15,384 nt of DNA from SLFT01 sp964493075 (GCA_964493075.1 CAZBNU010000085.1:1-15384); one strand, 5' to 3'. Positions 1 to 7,162 are shown, counted from the stretch's first letter. Program-made: numbers and translations. Notes: generated by a model from the letters alone, not told the origin.

Positions 1-409
1 ACCGGATCGCAACTGGAACATCACGGATGCCGCCACCAAGGAATTAAAACTAAAACATCTGGAATCCTTCATGCGCGAAGCGCGGCTTCGAGCATTGCCT
101 GTTTTCATCGGTACGGAAATGAACGCCTATGGACAGCGTTTTGTGGATAAACTGGATACCCCGGAACTTGCCCCCTACTTCAAGGACTTTCAGGAGGGCA
201 TGTACATATTGAACGGGCATACCGTTTTACAGGCCCATGCGGGCATGGGATATTTAAGCGACTGGGCTGCAAATGCTTTTGCGTCCGCCCGCGATAAGAA
301 CCGCTTCTTTGCCCGTTTCGGGAAAAGCATCAAGCCGGGCATGCAGGAATACCTGGGGACAATAAGCACCGAGGCAACACCGGACACAATCCTGCGGGTT
401 TTATCCTGA
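1..409 (+). CDS. 3' end of a protein of unknown function (possibly PHP-like metal-dependent hydrolase)
   Basis: The reading frame is open from the window edge (first full codon at base 2) and ends with TGA at 407-409, giving 135 C-terminal residues. An ATG at 71 lies inside the frame, but open coding sequence continues upstream of it, so the true start is probably outside the window. I do not recognise the family with certainty. Visible features are an RNWN motif near the left edge, a GTEMN motif following a hydrophobic LPVFIG strand, and a downstream NGHTVLQAHAG segment. A Glu in a G-x-E-x-N context after a beta strand, plus nearby His residues, is reminiscent of PHP-type metal-dependent phosphoesterases. 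That resemblance is weak and is inference only. It is the only gene here on the plus strand and converges on rplQ, so it is not part of the ribosomal operon. Confidence 0.6.
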   Translation, partial: PDRNWNITDAATKELKLKHLESFMREARLRALPVFIGTEMNAYGQRFVDKLDTPELAPYFKDFQEGMYILNGHTVLQAHAGMGYLSDWAANAFASARDKNRFFARFGKSIKPGMQEYLGTISTEATPDTILRVLS

Positions 410-442
410 AGGCGACCGTTGGTTTCACCCAATGCAGAACAC

Positions 443-480
443 AAACAGAGGAACTGCTCCACATAGCAGTTCCTCTGTTT
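443..480. terminator. bidirectional intrinsic terminator between the plus-strand gene and rplQ
   Basis: A perfect inverted repeat has arms at 443-458 and 465-480 (16 bp each) around a 6-base loop. It lies 34 bases past the plus-strand stop codon and 30 bases past the rplQ stop. The arm ends are A-rich on the left and T-rich on the right, so a transcript from either side ends its stem in U residues, followed by modestly U-rich sequence. The position between two convergent genes and the perfect stem support a shared Rho-independent terminator that closes the ribosomal operon. Confidence 0.85.
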
Positions 481-510
481 CAATATTAAGGTTTTCGCCG
501 GGCGCTTTAG

Positions 511-885
511 TTAATCAACCTTGTATTCGCCACGGTCCACAAGCTCGATGCGCGCCGTTTCTGCCGCATCACCGACACGGTTTCCCAACCGCATAATCCT
601 TGTATAGCCGCCGGGACGATCAACATAGGTGGGGCCGATTTCGTTGAAGAGTTTGCGGACAACTTCGTCATCCCGCAATTTGGCAAAAGCACGGCGACGA
701 TTGGCCACGGTATCCGTTTTTGCAAGGGTGATCAGTGGCTCCGCAAACATGCGCAGCTCCTTCGCCTTGTAAACACCCGTTTCAATGGCATCATGCTTAA
801 ACAATGCAACTGCCAAGTGCTTCATCGTTGCCTTACGATGAGACATATCACGCCCAAGTCTTCTTCCTGATTTTCTATGACGCAT
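511..885 (-). CDS. rplQ: 50S ribosomal protein L17
   Basis: L17 (bL17) is a large-subunit protein near the exit of the peptide tunnel. The 124-residue product begins MRHRKSGRRLGRDMSHRKA, the highly conserved L17 N-terminus, and carries the family LITLAKTDTVANRRRA block around residues 52-67. The ending IELVDRGEYKVD is also typical, and length is normal. The ATG at 885 has AAGGA about 8 bases upstream; that site overlaps the rpoA stop codon (11-base gap), so translation of the two genes is probably coupled. It is the last gene of the cluster, as in most bacterial alpha operons, and is followed by the hairpin at 443-480. Confidence 0.98.
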   Translation of the reverse strand: MRHRKSGRRLGRDMSHRKATMKHLAVALFKHDAIETGVYKAKELRMFAEPLITLAKTDTVANRRRAFAKLRDDEVVRKLFNEIGPTYVDRPGGYTRIMRLGNRVGDAAETARIELVDRGEYKVD

Positions 886-896
886 AATTATATTCC

Positions 897-1967
897 TTAA
901 TCCGCATCTTCAACGTCGACATCAGAATCATCTTCTTCTTCAATCATCTCAATATCGTCGTCTTCAATGTCGTTACTGTCATTTTCTTCCGCTTCGCCTT
1001 GCTCTTTGTCCCCCGTGCTGCGCATTCCAAGAGACAAGCCAAGGGTTTCCAGAACCGCCTTTATTTCATCCAGTGACTTCTTGCCGAAATTCGGAAAATC
1101 CATCATTTCGGGTTCCGTGTACGCTATTAATTGCCCCACGTTGGCTATCTTAGCCGCCTTCAGACAATTGGCCGCACGAGCGCTTAAATCTAGTTCTTCA
1201 ACAGAACGAGCATACAGACGCATCATCTCTGCGTTTTCAGCGCTAAGCGCATCCGGATCCTGCGCTTCATCATCAATCGTTTTTGCAAAAATCTCAAAGT
1301 GTTGAATCAGTATCCCAGCAGCACGACGCACGGCCTCATCAGGGGCAATGGAGCCATCAGTCCAAACATCAAGCTGTAACCGATCGTAATCCGTCATCTG
1401 GCCTACACGCGCGTCCTGAATCTGAAAATTTACCTTGGTCACAGGCGAAAAGTTTGCATCCAGGTAAATCGTTCCCAACGGGGCATGCTCAAATTCAAAC
1501 TCTTCGGCCGTCTTATAACCCGACCCACGCGCGACTTTAATCTCCATGGTAACGGCAGTATCTTTGCTGACCGCAGTAAAAACAGGCATTTCCGGGTTGA
1601 AAACATCTATGTTCTGACCCTCAAAAAGATCCGCTGCCGTCACAACGCCTTCACCCTTATGGGTAAAAGTAAAAATAACGGATTCCCCTTCGTTGAGCCG
1701 AATGCGGCACCGCTTGAGGTTGAGAACCACATCAGTGGTATCTTCAAATACGCCGGGAATCGCCGAAAATTCGTGGGGAACATCCTCAAATCGTATGGCC
1801 GTGACAGCGCTGCCTTCGAGCGATGCAAGTAGCACACGCCTCAGCGAATTACCAACAGTGGTGCCATATCCCCGTTCAAAAGGCTCGGCAATAATACGGG
1901 CATAATAATTATCTGCACCTTCTTCAATGCGATAAATCTTCGGAATAGTGAAGTCTTTTTCGTTCAT
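897..1967 (-). CDS. rpoA: DNA-directed RNA polymerase subunit alpha, with acidic C-terminal tail
   Basis: The alpha subunit dimerises to nucleate assembly of RNA polymerase, and its C-terminal domain binds UP-element DNA and activators. The 356-residue protein has the N-terminal domain at about residues 1-235, with the conserved ERGYGTTVGNSLRRVLL block at 31-47. A linker follows, then the C-terminal domain at about 253-316. The latter contains LSARAANCLKA, in which R264 and N267 match E. coli R265 and N268 (DNA contacts), and the helix-hairpin-helix FGKKSLDEIK. Unusually, about 40 residues follow the point where E. coli alpha ends; 22 of residues 319-356 are Asp or Glu. Start ATG at 1967 has GGAGAGG upstream. 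Spacing to rpsK is 110 bases; rpsD, often found in between, is absent. Confidence 0.98.
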   Translation of the reverse strand: MNEKDFTIPKIYRIEEGADNYYARIIAEPFERGYGTTVGNSLRRVLLASLEGSAVTAIRFEDVPHEFSAIPGVFEDTTDVVLNLKRCRIRLNEGESVIFTFTHKGEGVVTAADLFEGQNIDVFNPEMPVFTAVSKDTAVTMEIKVARGSGYKTAEEFEFEHAPLGTIYLDANFSPVTKVNFQIQDARVGQMTDYDRLQLDVWTDGSIAPDEAVRRAAGILIQHFEIFAKTIDDEAQDPDALSAENAEMMRLYARSVEELDLSARAANCLKAAKIANVGQLIAYTEPEMMDFPNFGKKSLDEIKAVLETLGLSLGMRSTGDKEQGEAEENDSNDIEDDDIEMIEEEDDSDVDVEDAD

Positions 1968-2001
1968 GTGTACACGCCTCTCCAGAATCGTGTTAAGTAC
2001 C

Positions 2002-2064
2002 CTAACTCGAAAGGAAAACAGCCTGACCAGGACCCGCGGCAGCGTTCGTAAACACCACCGCCAT
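2002..2064 (-). other. candidate 20-codon small ORF between rpsK and rpoA
   Basis: ATG at 2064 opens a frame of 20 codons ending with TAG at 2002-2004. It would encode MAVVFTNAAAGPGQAVFLSS. An AGAGGA Shine-Dalgarno lies 8 bases before the ATG and overlaps the end of rpsK, an ideal arrangement for translation after rpsK. I recognise no family, and the peptide has no helical or membrane character. It could equally be a chance frame in an untranslated spacer. Reported because the ribosome binding site is as good as those of the real genes. Confidence 0.2.
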
Positions 2065-2077
2065 CCAGTTGTTCCTC

Positions 2078-2476
2078 TTAAACACGCCTACGTTTGGGCG
2101 GGCGACATCCATTATGCGGAATGCGCGTTACGTCTCGTATAAGCGTAACGGTCAATCCACACGCCTGAATAGCTCTGATGGCAGATTCGCGTCCGGCGCC
2201 AGGTCCATTCACATAGGCTCGAACTTCTTTCAAACCCAAGTCGAGCGCTTTCTTGCCCGCCTGCTCCGCAGCCAGCTGCGCCGCGAAAGCAGTGCTCTTA
2301 CGCGAACCGGAAAAGCCAACCTGCCCGGCACTTGACCACGATATAACATTGCCCTGTGGATCCGTAATGGAAATAATGGTGTTATTGAAGGTCGCCTGAA
2401 TGTGCGCCACTCCGGAAGTAACATTCAGGACTTGTTTGCGTTTTTTTACCTTGCCTTTTCTCTTGTCTTTTGCCAC
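2078..2476 (-). CDS. rpsK: 30S ribosomal protein S11
   Basis: S11 (uS11) lies on the platform of the small subunit next to the mRNA exit and 16S helix 45 region. The 132-residue product contains VAHIQATFNNTIISITD, GSRKSTAFAAQ, GPGAGRESAIRA and the C-terminal IPHNGCRPPKRRRV, all standard S11 blocks. The start is GTG at 2476, giving MAKDKRKGKVKKRKQ, because AGGAGA lies 9 bases upstream. An in-frame ATG at 2506 has no ribosome binding site and would add ten residues not typical of the family. It follows rpsM by 79 bases and is followed by a 110-base spacer before rpoA, where many bacteria carry rpsD. Confidence 0.97.
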   Translation of the reverse strand: MAKDKRKGKVKKRKQVLNVTSGVAHIQATFNNTIISITDPQGNVISWSSAGQVGFSGSRKSTAFAAQLAAEQAGKKALDLGLKEVRAYVNGPGAGRESAIRAIQACGLTVTLIRDVTRIPHNGCRPPKRRRV

Positions 2477-2555
2477 GTTCAGCGTCTCCTGGCGTAATAC
2501 CGCCATGTAATATGAATATCGGCGCTCCGTGAACCATCACTGCGCCCACAACAAC

Positions 2556-2924
2556 CTATTTCTTCTTGACCACAGCCATGCGACGAGGGCCCTTGCGGGT
2601 GCGTGCATTGGTGCTGGTGCGTTGTCCGCGAACCGGAAGACCGCGCTTATGACGCATACCACGGTACGCATTAATATCCATTAACCGCTTGATGTTCGCA
2701 GTAATTTCACGGCGAAGATCGCCTTCAACCTTGTACTCATTTTGTATTTCGTTTGCAATCTTGGTTACTTCTTCATCGGTAAGATCGCGAACCCGTGTGT
2801 CCGGGTTAATGCCAACCTTGTCGAGCATCTTCTTTGCGCTCGTGGGTCCAATCCCGTAGATTGACTGCACTCCAACTTCAACGCGCTTTTCACGCGGAAG
2901 TTCGACGCCGACTATACGTGCCAT
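2556..2924 (-). CDS. rpsM: 30S ribosomal protein S13
   Basis: S13 (uS13) sits in the head of the 30S subunit and forms intersubunit bridges, with its C-terminal tail reaching the P-site tRNA. The 122-residue product starts MARIVGVELPREKRVEVGVQ and has the helix-two-turn-helix IYGIGPTSA segment and the signature RGMRHKRGLPVRGQRTSTNA. It ends in a Lys-rich tail, VVKKK. Length is normal. ATG at 2924 has GGGAG about 9-10 bases upstream. The 128 bases separating it from infA hold no recognisable rpmJ, which usually occupies that place. Confidence 0.98.
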   Translation of the reverse strand: MARIVGVELPREKRVEVGVQSIYGIGPTSAKKMLDKVGINPDTRVRDLTDEEVTKIANEIQNEYKVEGDLRREITANIKRLMDINAYRGMRHKRGLPVRGQRTSTNARTRKGPRRMAVVKKK

Positions 2925-3052
2925 GTACGTTTTCTCCCTTACATATCGGGCTTAGGTTTAAGGGCATGAAGCAACCGCCATCATGCGCAGCCTCAGCCAA
3001 CTTGTTTATGATTTCCGTTGCGGACTGTATCATGCCGCACCAGCAATAACCA

Positions 3053-3268
3053 TCACTTCTGACGGTAGGTAATCCTACCGCGACTCAGATCATACGGAGA
3101 CATTTCCACCTTAACAATGTCACCAGGAAGTATGCGAATATAGTGCATCCGCATCTTTCCGGAAATATGTGCTAAAATCTTATGACCATTTTTCAACTCA
3201 ACTCGAAACATTGCGTTCGGCAATGTCTCCATCACAGTACCTTCTACTTCTATGGCCTCTTCTTTCAT
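3053..3268 (-). CDS. infA: translation initiation factor IF-1
   Basis: IF-1 is an OB-fold protein that occupies the ribosomal A site during initiation and assists IF-2 and IF-3. The 71-residue product reads IEVEGTVMETLPNAMFRVEL, then HISGKMRMHYIRILPGD and SPYDLSRGRITYR, matching IF-1 along its full length. It is one residue shorter than the usual 72 at the N-terminus. ATG at 3268 is preceded by GGAAC 7-8 bases upstream, a weaker ribosome site than most here. Its place between map and rpsM is the common one in bacterial spc/alpha clusters. Confidence 0.97.
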   Translation of the reverse strand: MKEEAIEVEGTVMETLPNAMFRVELKNGHKILAHISGKMRMHYIRILPGDIVKVEMSPYDLSRGRITYRQK

Positions 3269-3323
3269 GAACGTTCCATCTTTTCTTCTATCAAACTTGT
3301 TCCGTCACTTTCTGCCGCGTTAC

Positions 3324-4100
3324 TCACTCCGGACGCTCGCCCCATCGAAGCGCGTCACACAGGGAAAGAATCTCGCCGCAATCTTCACGCACCACAATAC
3401 TATGCTCAAAGTGTGCGCTGGGTTTACCATCACGCGTCACAACAGTCCAGCCGTCCTTTTTCACGCGGACAGCACCACGACCTGCCGTAACCATCGGCTC
3501 TATCGCAAGCACCATGCCCGTTTTTAGCCTTGGACCCGGCGAACCATTGTCAAAGTTCATTATCTGCGGATCCTCGTGCATTTCAAGGCCAATACCATGA
3601 CCCACAAAATCACGAACAACGTCAAACCCAGCGTCACGGCTGGTCCGCTCAATCACAATACCAATATCATTAAGGCAGTTGCCTGCCCGCGCAGTGCGTA
3701 TCGCACGGGACAACGCCAAATCGGTTACGTCAAGTAACTTCATGCGTAGCGCATCCACCGCACCACAAGCATGCGTTATCGCCGCATCACCGTAATAACC
3801 TTTATAACAAGCGCCAATATCAACGCTGACTATTTCGCCTGGCCGAAACTTCCGCTTTCCCGGAATACCGTGAACAACTTCCTCTTCAAAGGAAATGCAC
3901 GTCGAAGCGGGAAACCCGCGGTAACCCTTGAACGCCGGCGTGGCGCCTGCTTCACGAATTACCGACTCCACGGCCTTGTCAACATCTCGGGTCGTTACGC
4001 CCGGTTGTATCAATTCAAACGCAACCTGGTGCGCCTTCGCCACAATCACGTTGGCCTGACGCAACAAGTCAATCTCTCTTTCGCTCCGTATCGCAATCAT
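3324..4100 (-). CDS. map: methionine aminopeptidase, type I
   Basis: Map removes the initiator methionine from nascent proteins whose second residue is small. The 258-residue protein is a single pita-bread fold. The five metal ligands are all present: D94 (in SVDIGACYKGYYGD), D105, H168 (in FVGHGIGLEMHE), E201 (in AIEPMV) and E232 (in HFEHSIVV). Substrate-pocket histidines H78 (VVHGIP) and H175 are kept. It lacks any N-terminal zinc-finger extension, so it is the short class typical of E. coli Map. A small oddity is FEEEVVHG where many homologues read VNEEVVHG. ATG at 4100 has only a weak GGA upstream. The gene sits 118 bases after secY; adk, which often lies between them, is absent. Confidence 0.97.
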   Translation of the reverse strand: MIAIRSEREIDLLRQANVIVAKAHQVAFELIQPGVTTRDVDKAVESVIREAGATPAFKGYRGFPASTCISFEEEVVHGIPGKRKFRPGEIVSVDIGACYKGYYGDAAITHACGAVDALRMKLLDVTDLALSRAIRTARAGNCLNDIGIVIERTSRDAGFDVVRDFVGHGIGLEMHEDPQIMNFDNGSPGPRLKTGMVLAIEPMVTAGRGAVRVKKDGWTVVTRDGKPSAHFEHSIVVREDCGEILSLCDALRWGERPE

Positions 4101-4176
4101 GATGTAAGTCCGAACGCGGCTTTTTCAGAAATGCAACCGCGCCTACACACGCCAAAACACGCTGCTCGACTATAGC

Positions 4177-4205
4177 AGTATATCATGATTGCCGTGCCTA
4201 TTGCA
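4177..4205 (-). promoter_or_regulatory. possible extended -10 promoter upstream of map
   Basis: In the 118-base secY-map spacer, the minus strand reads TGATATACT, with TATACT at 4182-4177 preceded by TG in the extended -10 position. The region 17-18 bases upstream is not a good TTGACA match. This could give map-infA and the alpha genes a secondary promoter. The evidence is one short motif, so it is tentative. Confidence 0.25.
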
Positions 4206-4218
4206 TCCTGAAGTAACA

Positions 4219-5559
4219 TTAGAGACGACGGGAACGAATACGACCGCCCTTGGTGCTCCCAAATCCTTCATAATGTCTCATTACAAGATGTTGCTCAATC
4301 TGCTTCACTGTATCCAGTGCCACACCTACCAGAATCAGCAAACTGGTGCCACCGAAGAAGTGGGCAATATGCGGATCAGGAACGCGCAACACTTGCATAA
4401 TAACAACAGGAACAAGCGCAATGCCAGCGAGAAACAGGGATCCTGACCACGTAATCAAAGACATGATACGGCCAAGATAATCCGCCGTGGCCTTGCCAGG
4501 ACGGACCCCAACAATTACACCACCATACTTCTTCATATTGTCCGCCATTTCCGCAGGACGGAAGGTACTGGCAGTATAGAAGAACGAGAAAAATATGATC
4601 AGCACCGCGTAAATAATATTATATATCACGCCCATAGGATTAAATGCTGCACTCAAACCTGTCTGAATCCAAGTAAGTGATTCCGGAAGCCGCAAAGAAT
4701 TGATAAGCATATCCGGCAGCATCAGAATTGAACTTGCAAAAATGATGGGAATCACGCCTGCCTGATTAACTCGCAACGGGAGGTAGGTTCGCTGCCCGCC
4801 TGAAACACGGCGCCCTTTAACTTGGCGAGGATACTGCACCGGAATGCGCCGCTGTCCCGTAGTAATCAGAATTGCGCCAGCAATAACAAATACCATCATG
4901 AAAGCAAGTACAAGAGCGGTGGCCATGGTTATCTGGCCATTTCGCATGAGCGAAAGCAAATTAGTCACCGCTGTCGGCATACCGGAAACAATACCTACAA
5001 AAATAATCAGGGACATGCCATTGCCTATGCCGCTCTCGGTAATCTGTTCGCCAAGCCACATGATGAATGCTGTACCAGCAGTCATGGTGATAACAGTCAA
5101 AATTATGAAGAAAAAGCCCGGATTAGGGACAATCTCAGTACCCAGACTCTGGAGATACATAGCCATGCCAGCGGACTGCACAACGCAAAGACCGATTGTG
5201 CCGTAACGGGTGTAATCATTGATTTTGCGCTGACCTTCCTGTCCTTGCTTCTGAAGATTTTCAAGGGCGGGAATTACATTCACAAGGAGAGACAAAATAA
5301 TGGATGCCGTGATATAAGGCATAATGCCAAGGGCAAACACAGTGGCACGTGTAAACGCACCACCGGTGAACATATCATAAAAGCCAAGCAACCCGCCACC
5401 ACCGGTGAACATAGCCGCCAAAGCGCTGCCGTCCACACCAGGCACCGGGACATGCGAACCAAGACGAAAAATGGTCAGCATGAGCAATGTAAAAATGATG
5501 CGACTCTTAAGTTCAGGAATCTTAAAAGCGTTCTTAAAGGCTTCAATCGGTTCAGCCAC
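4219..5559 (-). CDS. secY: preprotein translocase subunit SecY
   Basis: SecY is the channel-forming subunit of the SecYEG translocon in the inner membrane. The 446-residue protein has ten hydrophobic membrane segments, starting with TM1 at about 20-37 followed by RLGSHVPVPGVD. Cytoplasmic loop C4 is visible at about 235-268 (GQRRIPVQYPRQ to LRVNQAGVIP), and loop C5 at 350-365 (GVRPGKATADYLGRI), which contact SecA and the ribosome. The basic end GGRIRSRRL is typical, and length is normal. The start is GTG at 5559 with AAGGAG 7 bases upstream. It follows rplO by 32 bases, the conserved spc-operon position. Confidence 0.98.
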   Translation of the reverse strand: MAEPIEAFKNAFKIPELKSRIIFTLLMLTIFRLGSHVPVPGVDGSALAAMFTGGGGLLGFYDMFTGGAFTRATVFALGIMPYITASIILSLLVNVIPALENLQKQGQEGQRKINDYTRYGTIGLCVVQSAGMAMYLQSLGTEIVPNPGFFFIILTVITMTAGTAFIMWLGEQITESGIGNGMSLIIFVGIVSGMPTAVTNLLSLMRNGQITMATALVLAFMMVFVIAGAILITTGQRRIPVQYPRQVKGRRVSGGQRTYLPLRVNQAGVIPIIFASSILMLPDMLINSLRLPESLTWIQTGLSAAFNPMGVIYNIIYAVLIIFFSFFYTASTFRPAEMADNMKKYGGVIVGVRPGKATADYLGRIMSLITWSGSLFLAGIALVPVVIMQVLRVPDPHIAHFFGGTSLLILVGVALDTVKQIEQHLVMRHYEGFGSTKGGRIRSRRL

Positions 5560-5591
5560 AATATCACTCCTTACCAGAGATGCTTTCCTGC

Positions 5592-6113
5592 TTACGCATC
5601 TGCCTCTGTCGTGTTTTCTTTCGCTTCGGAAACATCCGTCTCCACACCACTATCAGATGCTACTTGCAACAGAGCGACGGTACCGCCTGCTTTCTCAATC
5701 TTCTCACGAGCCGACGCGCTGGCAGCCTGCACTCTCACCGTAAAACGCTTGGTAATCTCGCCCCGTCCAAGAATCTTTACACCGCCGCTTTTAACTTTAA
5801 TAATGCCAGCGGCGCGCAGGTTTTCAACGGTTATCTCCGCTCCGTCTTCAAATTTGGCTTCAAGAATATCCAAGTTGATTTCGGCAAGCGGATGCCTGTT
5901 CTCGTGGTAAAAACCACGCTTCGGCAGCCGACGATGTATAGGCATCTGGCCACCTTCAAACCCGGCGCGGGAAGAATACCCTGAACGCGACTTCTGACCT
6001 TTATGCCCGCGTCCGGAAGTCTTACCTGTACCCGAGGCCTGACCTCGTCCGACCCGTTTCCTATTCTTACGCGCACCCGGCGCGCTTCTGAGTGTATGTA
6101 ATTCTATGCTCAT
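5592..6113 (-). CDS. rplO: 50S ribosomal protein L15, with acidic C-terminal extension
   Basis: L15 (uL15) is a late-assembly large-subunit protein that penetrates 23S rRNA. The start ATG at 6113 gives MSIELHTLRSAPGARKNRKR, with AAGGA 6 bases upstream; a longer in-frame opening to 6155 has no such site. The 173-residue protein shows the L15 RNA-binding N-terminus (RVGRGQASGTGKTSGRGHKG, FEGGQMPIHRRLPKRGF) and the C-terminal globular domain with VKILGRGEITKRFTVRV. Homologues usually stop near 145-150 residues. Here about 20 acidic residues follow (SGVETDVSEAKENTTEADA). The preceding 60 bases have no room for rpmD, normally between rpsE and rplO. Confidence 0.97.
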   Translation of the reverse strand: MSIELHTLRSAPGARKNRKRVGRGQASGTGKTSGRGHKGQKSRSGYSSRAGFEGGQMPIHRRLPKRGFYHENRHPLAEINLDILEAKFEDGAEITVENLRAAGIIKVKSGGVKILGRGEITKRFTVRVQAASASAREKIEKAGGTVALLQVASDSGVETDVSEAKENTTEADA

Positions 6114-6173
6114 CTCTAATCCTTCCATCAACCTGCGTCTAAGCGGGCGATGCAATAAGTCCTGCCAGCAAAC

Positions 6174-6731
6174 CTAGACTACTTCTGATACGTCAAGACC
6201 GCGATCTGCCGCGATTTCTTCTGCTTTCCTAAGTTGCTGCAATCCCTGTATGGTAGCCCATACGATATTTGTGGGACAGTCTGAACCCAGCGACTTGGTA
6301 AGTATATTCTCATAGCCTGCCGCTTCCACAACCGCGCGCACAGGACCACCAGCCACAATACCAGTACCACGGGATGCAGGCTTTAGCAACACCCGGGCAG
6401 CGCCAAGTTTCCCAAGCACTTCATGGGGAACTGTAGTGTTCACTATCGGTGTCTCCACCATTTCTTTGCGCGCCTTTTCAATCCCTTTGCGGATGGCTTC
6501 AGGAACCTCAGCCGCCTTGCCCAGCGCCGCGCCAACATGGCCCGCGCCATCGCCTACGACTACAAGCGCACTAAAATTAAAACGCCTGCCACCTTTCACC
6601 ACTTTCGCCACGCGGTAAATCTTTACCACATGTTCGATAAAACCATCGCGGTCAGCCGTATCGTTCGCCTGGTTGCGATCACGCTTGCGTCCCGCTTTGT
6701 CGCCTCTTGTATCTTGTGTTGCCGTGCTCAA
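6174..6731 (-). CDS. rpsE: 30S ribosomal protein S5
   Basis: S5 (uS5) helps form the mRNA entry channel and supports decoding accuracy. The 185-residue product has a hydrophilic N-terminal stretch of about 30 residues. The double-stranded-RNA-binding-like domain follows (VVKIYRVAKVVKGGRRFNFSALVVVGD), then the C-terminal domain with GTGIVAGGPVRAVVEAAG. It is a little longer than E. coli S5 (167). The start is TTG at 6731, supported by AGGAGA 7 bases upstream and by the absence of a nearby ATG. It follows rplR by 11 bases. Confidence 0.97.
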   Translation of the reverse strand: MSTATQDTRGDKAGRKRDRNQANDTADRDGFIEHVVKIYRVAKVVKGGRRFNFSALVVVGDGAGHVGAALGKAAEVPEAIRKGIEKARKEMVETPIVNTTVPHEVLGKLGAARVLLKPASRGTGIVAGGPVRAVVEAAGYENILTKSLGSDCPTNIVWATIQGLQQLRKAEEIAADRGLDVSEVV

Positions 6732-6742
6732 GTACGATTCTC

Positions 6743-7096
6743 CTAAAACTGCAATCCAGTTTCTCGCGCCGCATCCGCCAGCGCCTTGATTCTACCATGG
6801 TAAAGTCGTCCGCCACGATCAAAACAAACCTGTAGGATGGACAATTCCTTGGCCTTCTCACCGATGGACTTGCCGACCATTTTGGCTGCTTCAACATTTC
6901 CACCATACACAGACAGGGTTTGCGAGGAAACCGTCGCCAGCGTATGACCCGTCGTATCATCTATCAGCTGCGCATAAATATGCTTCGCTGTGCGCGTGAC
7001 CCGTAACCTGGGACGTTCGGGAATACCGGTTACTTTTCTGCGTATACGCACGATACGCTTCTTCATCAGTTCCCGTTTTTCATTTATATTTGCCAT
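6743..7096 (-). CDS. rplR: 50S ribosomal protein L18
   Basis: L18 (uL18) binds 5S rRNA and attaches it to the large subunit with L5 and L25. With the ATG at 7096 the protein is 117 residues, the usual length. It starts MANINEKRELMKKRIVRIRR and contains RPRLRVTRTAKHIYAQLIDD, a VGKSIGEKA segment and the ending FDRGGRLYHGRIKALADAAR. AAAGG lies about 6 bases before this ATG. An in-frame ATG at 7123 has no ribosome site and would add residues not seen in the family. Confidence 0.96.
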   Translation of the reverse strand: MANINEKRELMKKRIVRIRRKVTGIPERPRLRVTRTAKHIYAQLIDDTTGHTLATVSSQTLSVYGGNVEAAKMVGKSIGEKAKELSILQVCFDRGGRLYHGRIKALADAARETGLQF

Positions 7097-7162
7097 ACAG
7101 CACCTTTCTATATCCAAATGCATCGGGTGGCGAACTGTCCATACATCGCTCGCGTTCCTTTA

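Noticed and set aside
2870..3033. A possible 47-codon minus-strand frame starting at about 3033 in the infA-rpsM spacer, considered as a candidate rpmJ.
   Set aside because: It lacks the Cys/His zinc pattern and Lys-rich character of L36, has no ribosome site and overlaps the start of rpsM.
4822..5910. A 362-codon open frame on the plus strand, antisense to secY and rplO.
   Set aside because: The product is rich in His, Asn, Arg and Cys with no family resemblance, and it runs across two certain genes on the other strand. It is a by-product of their codon use.
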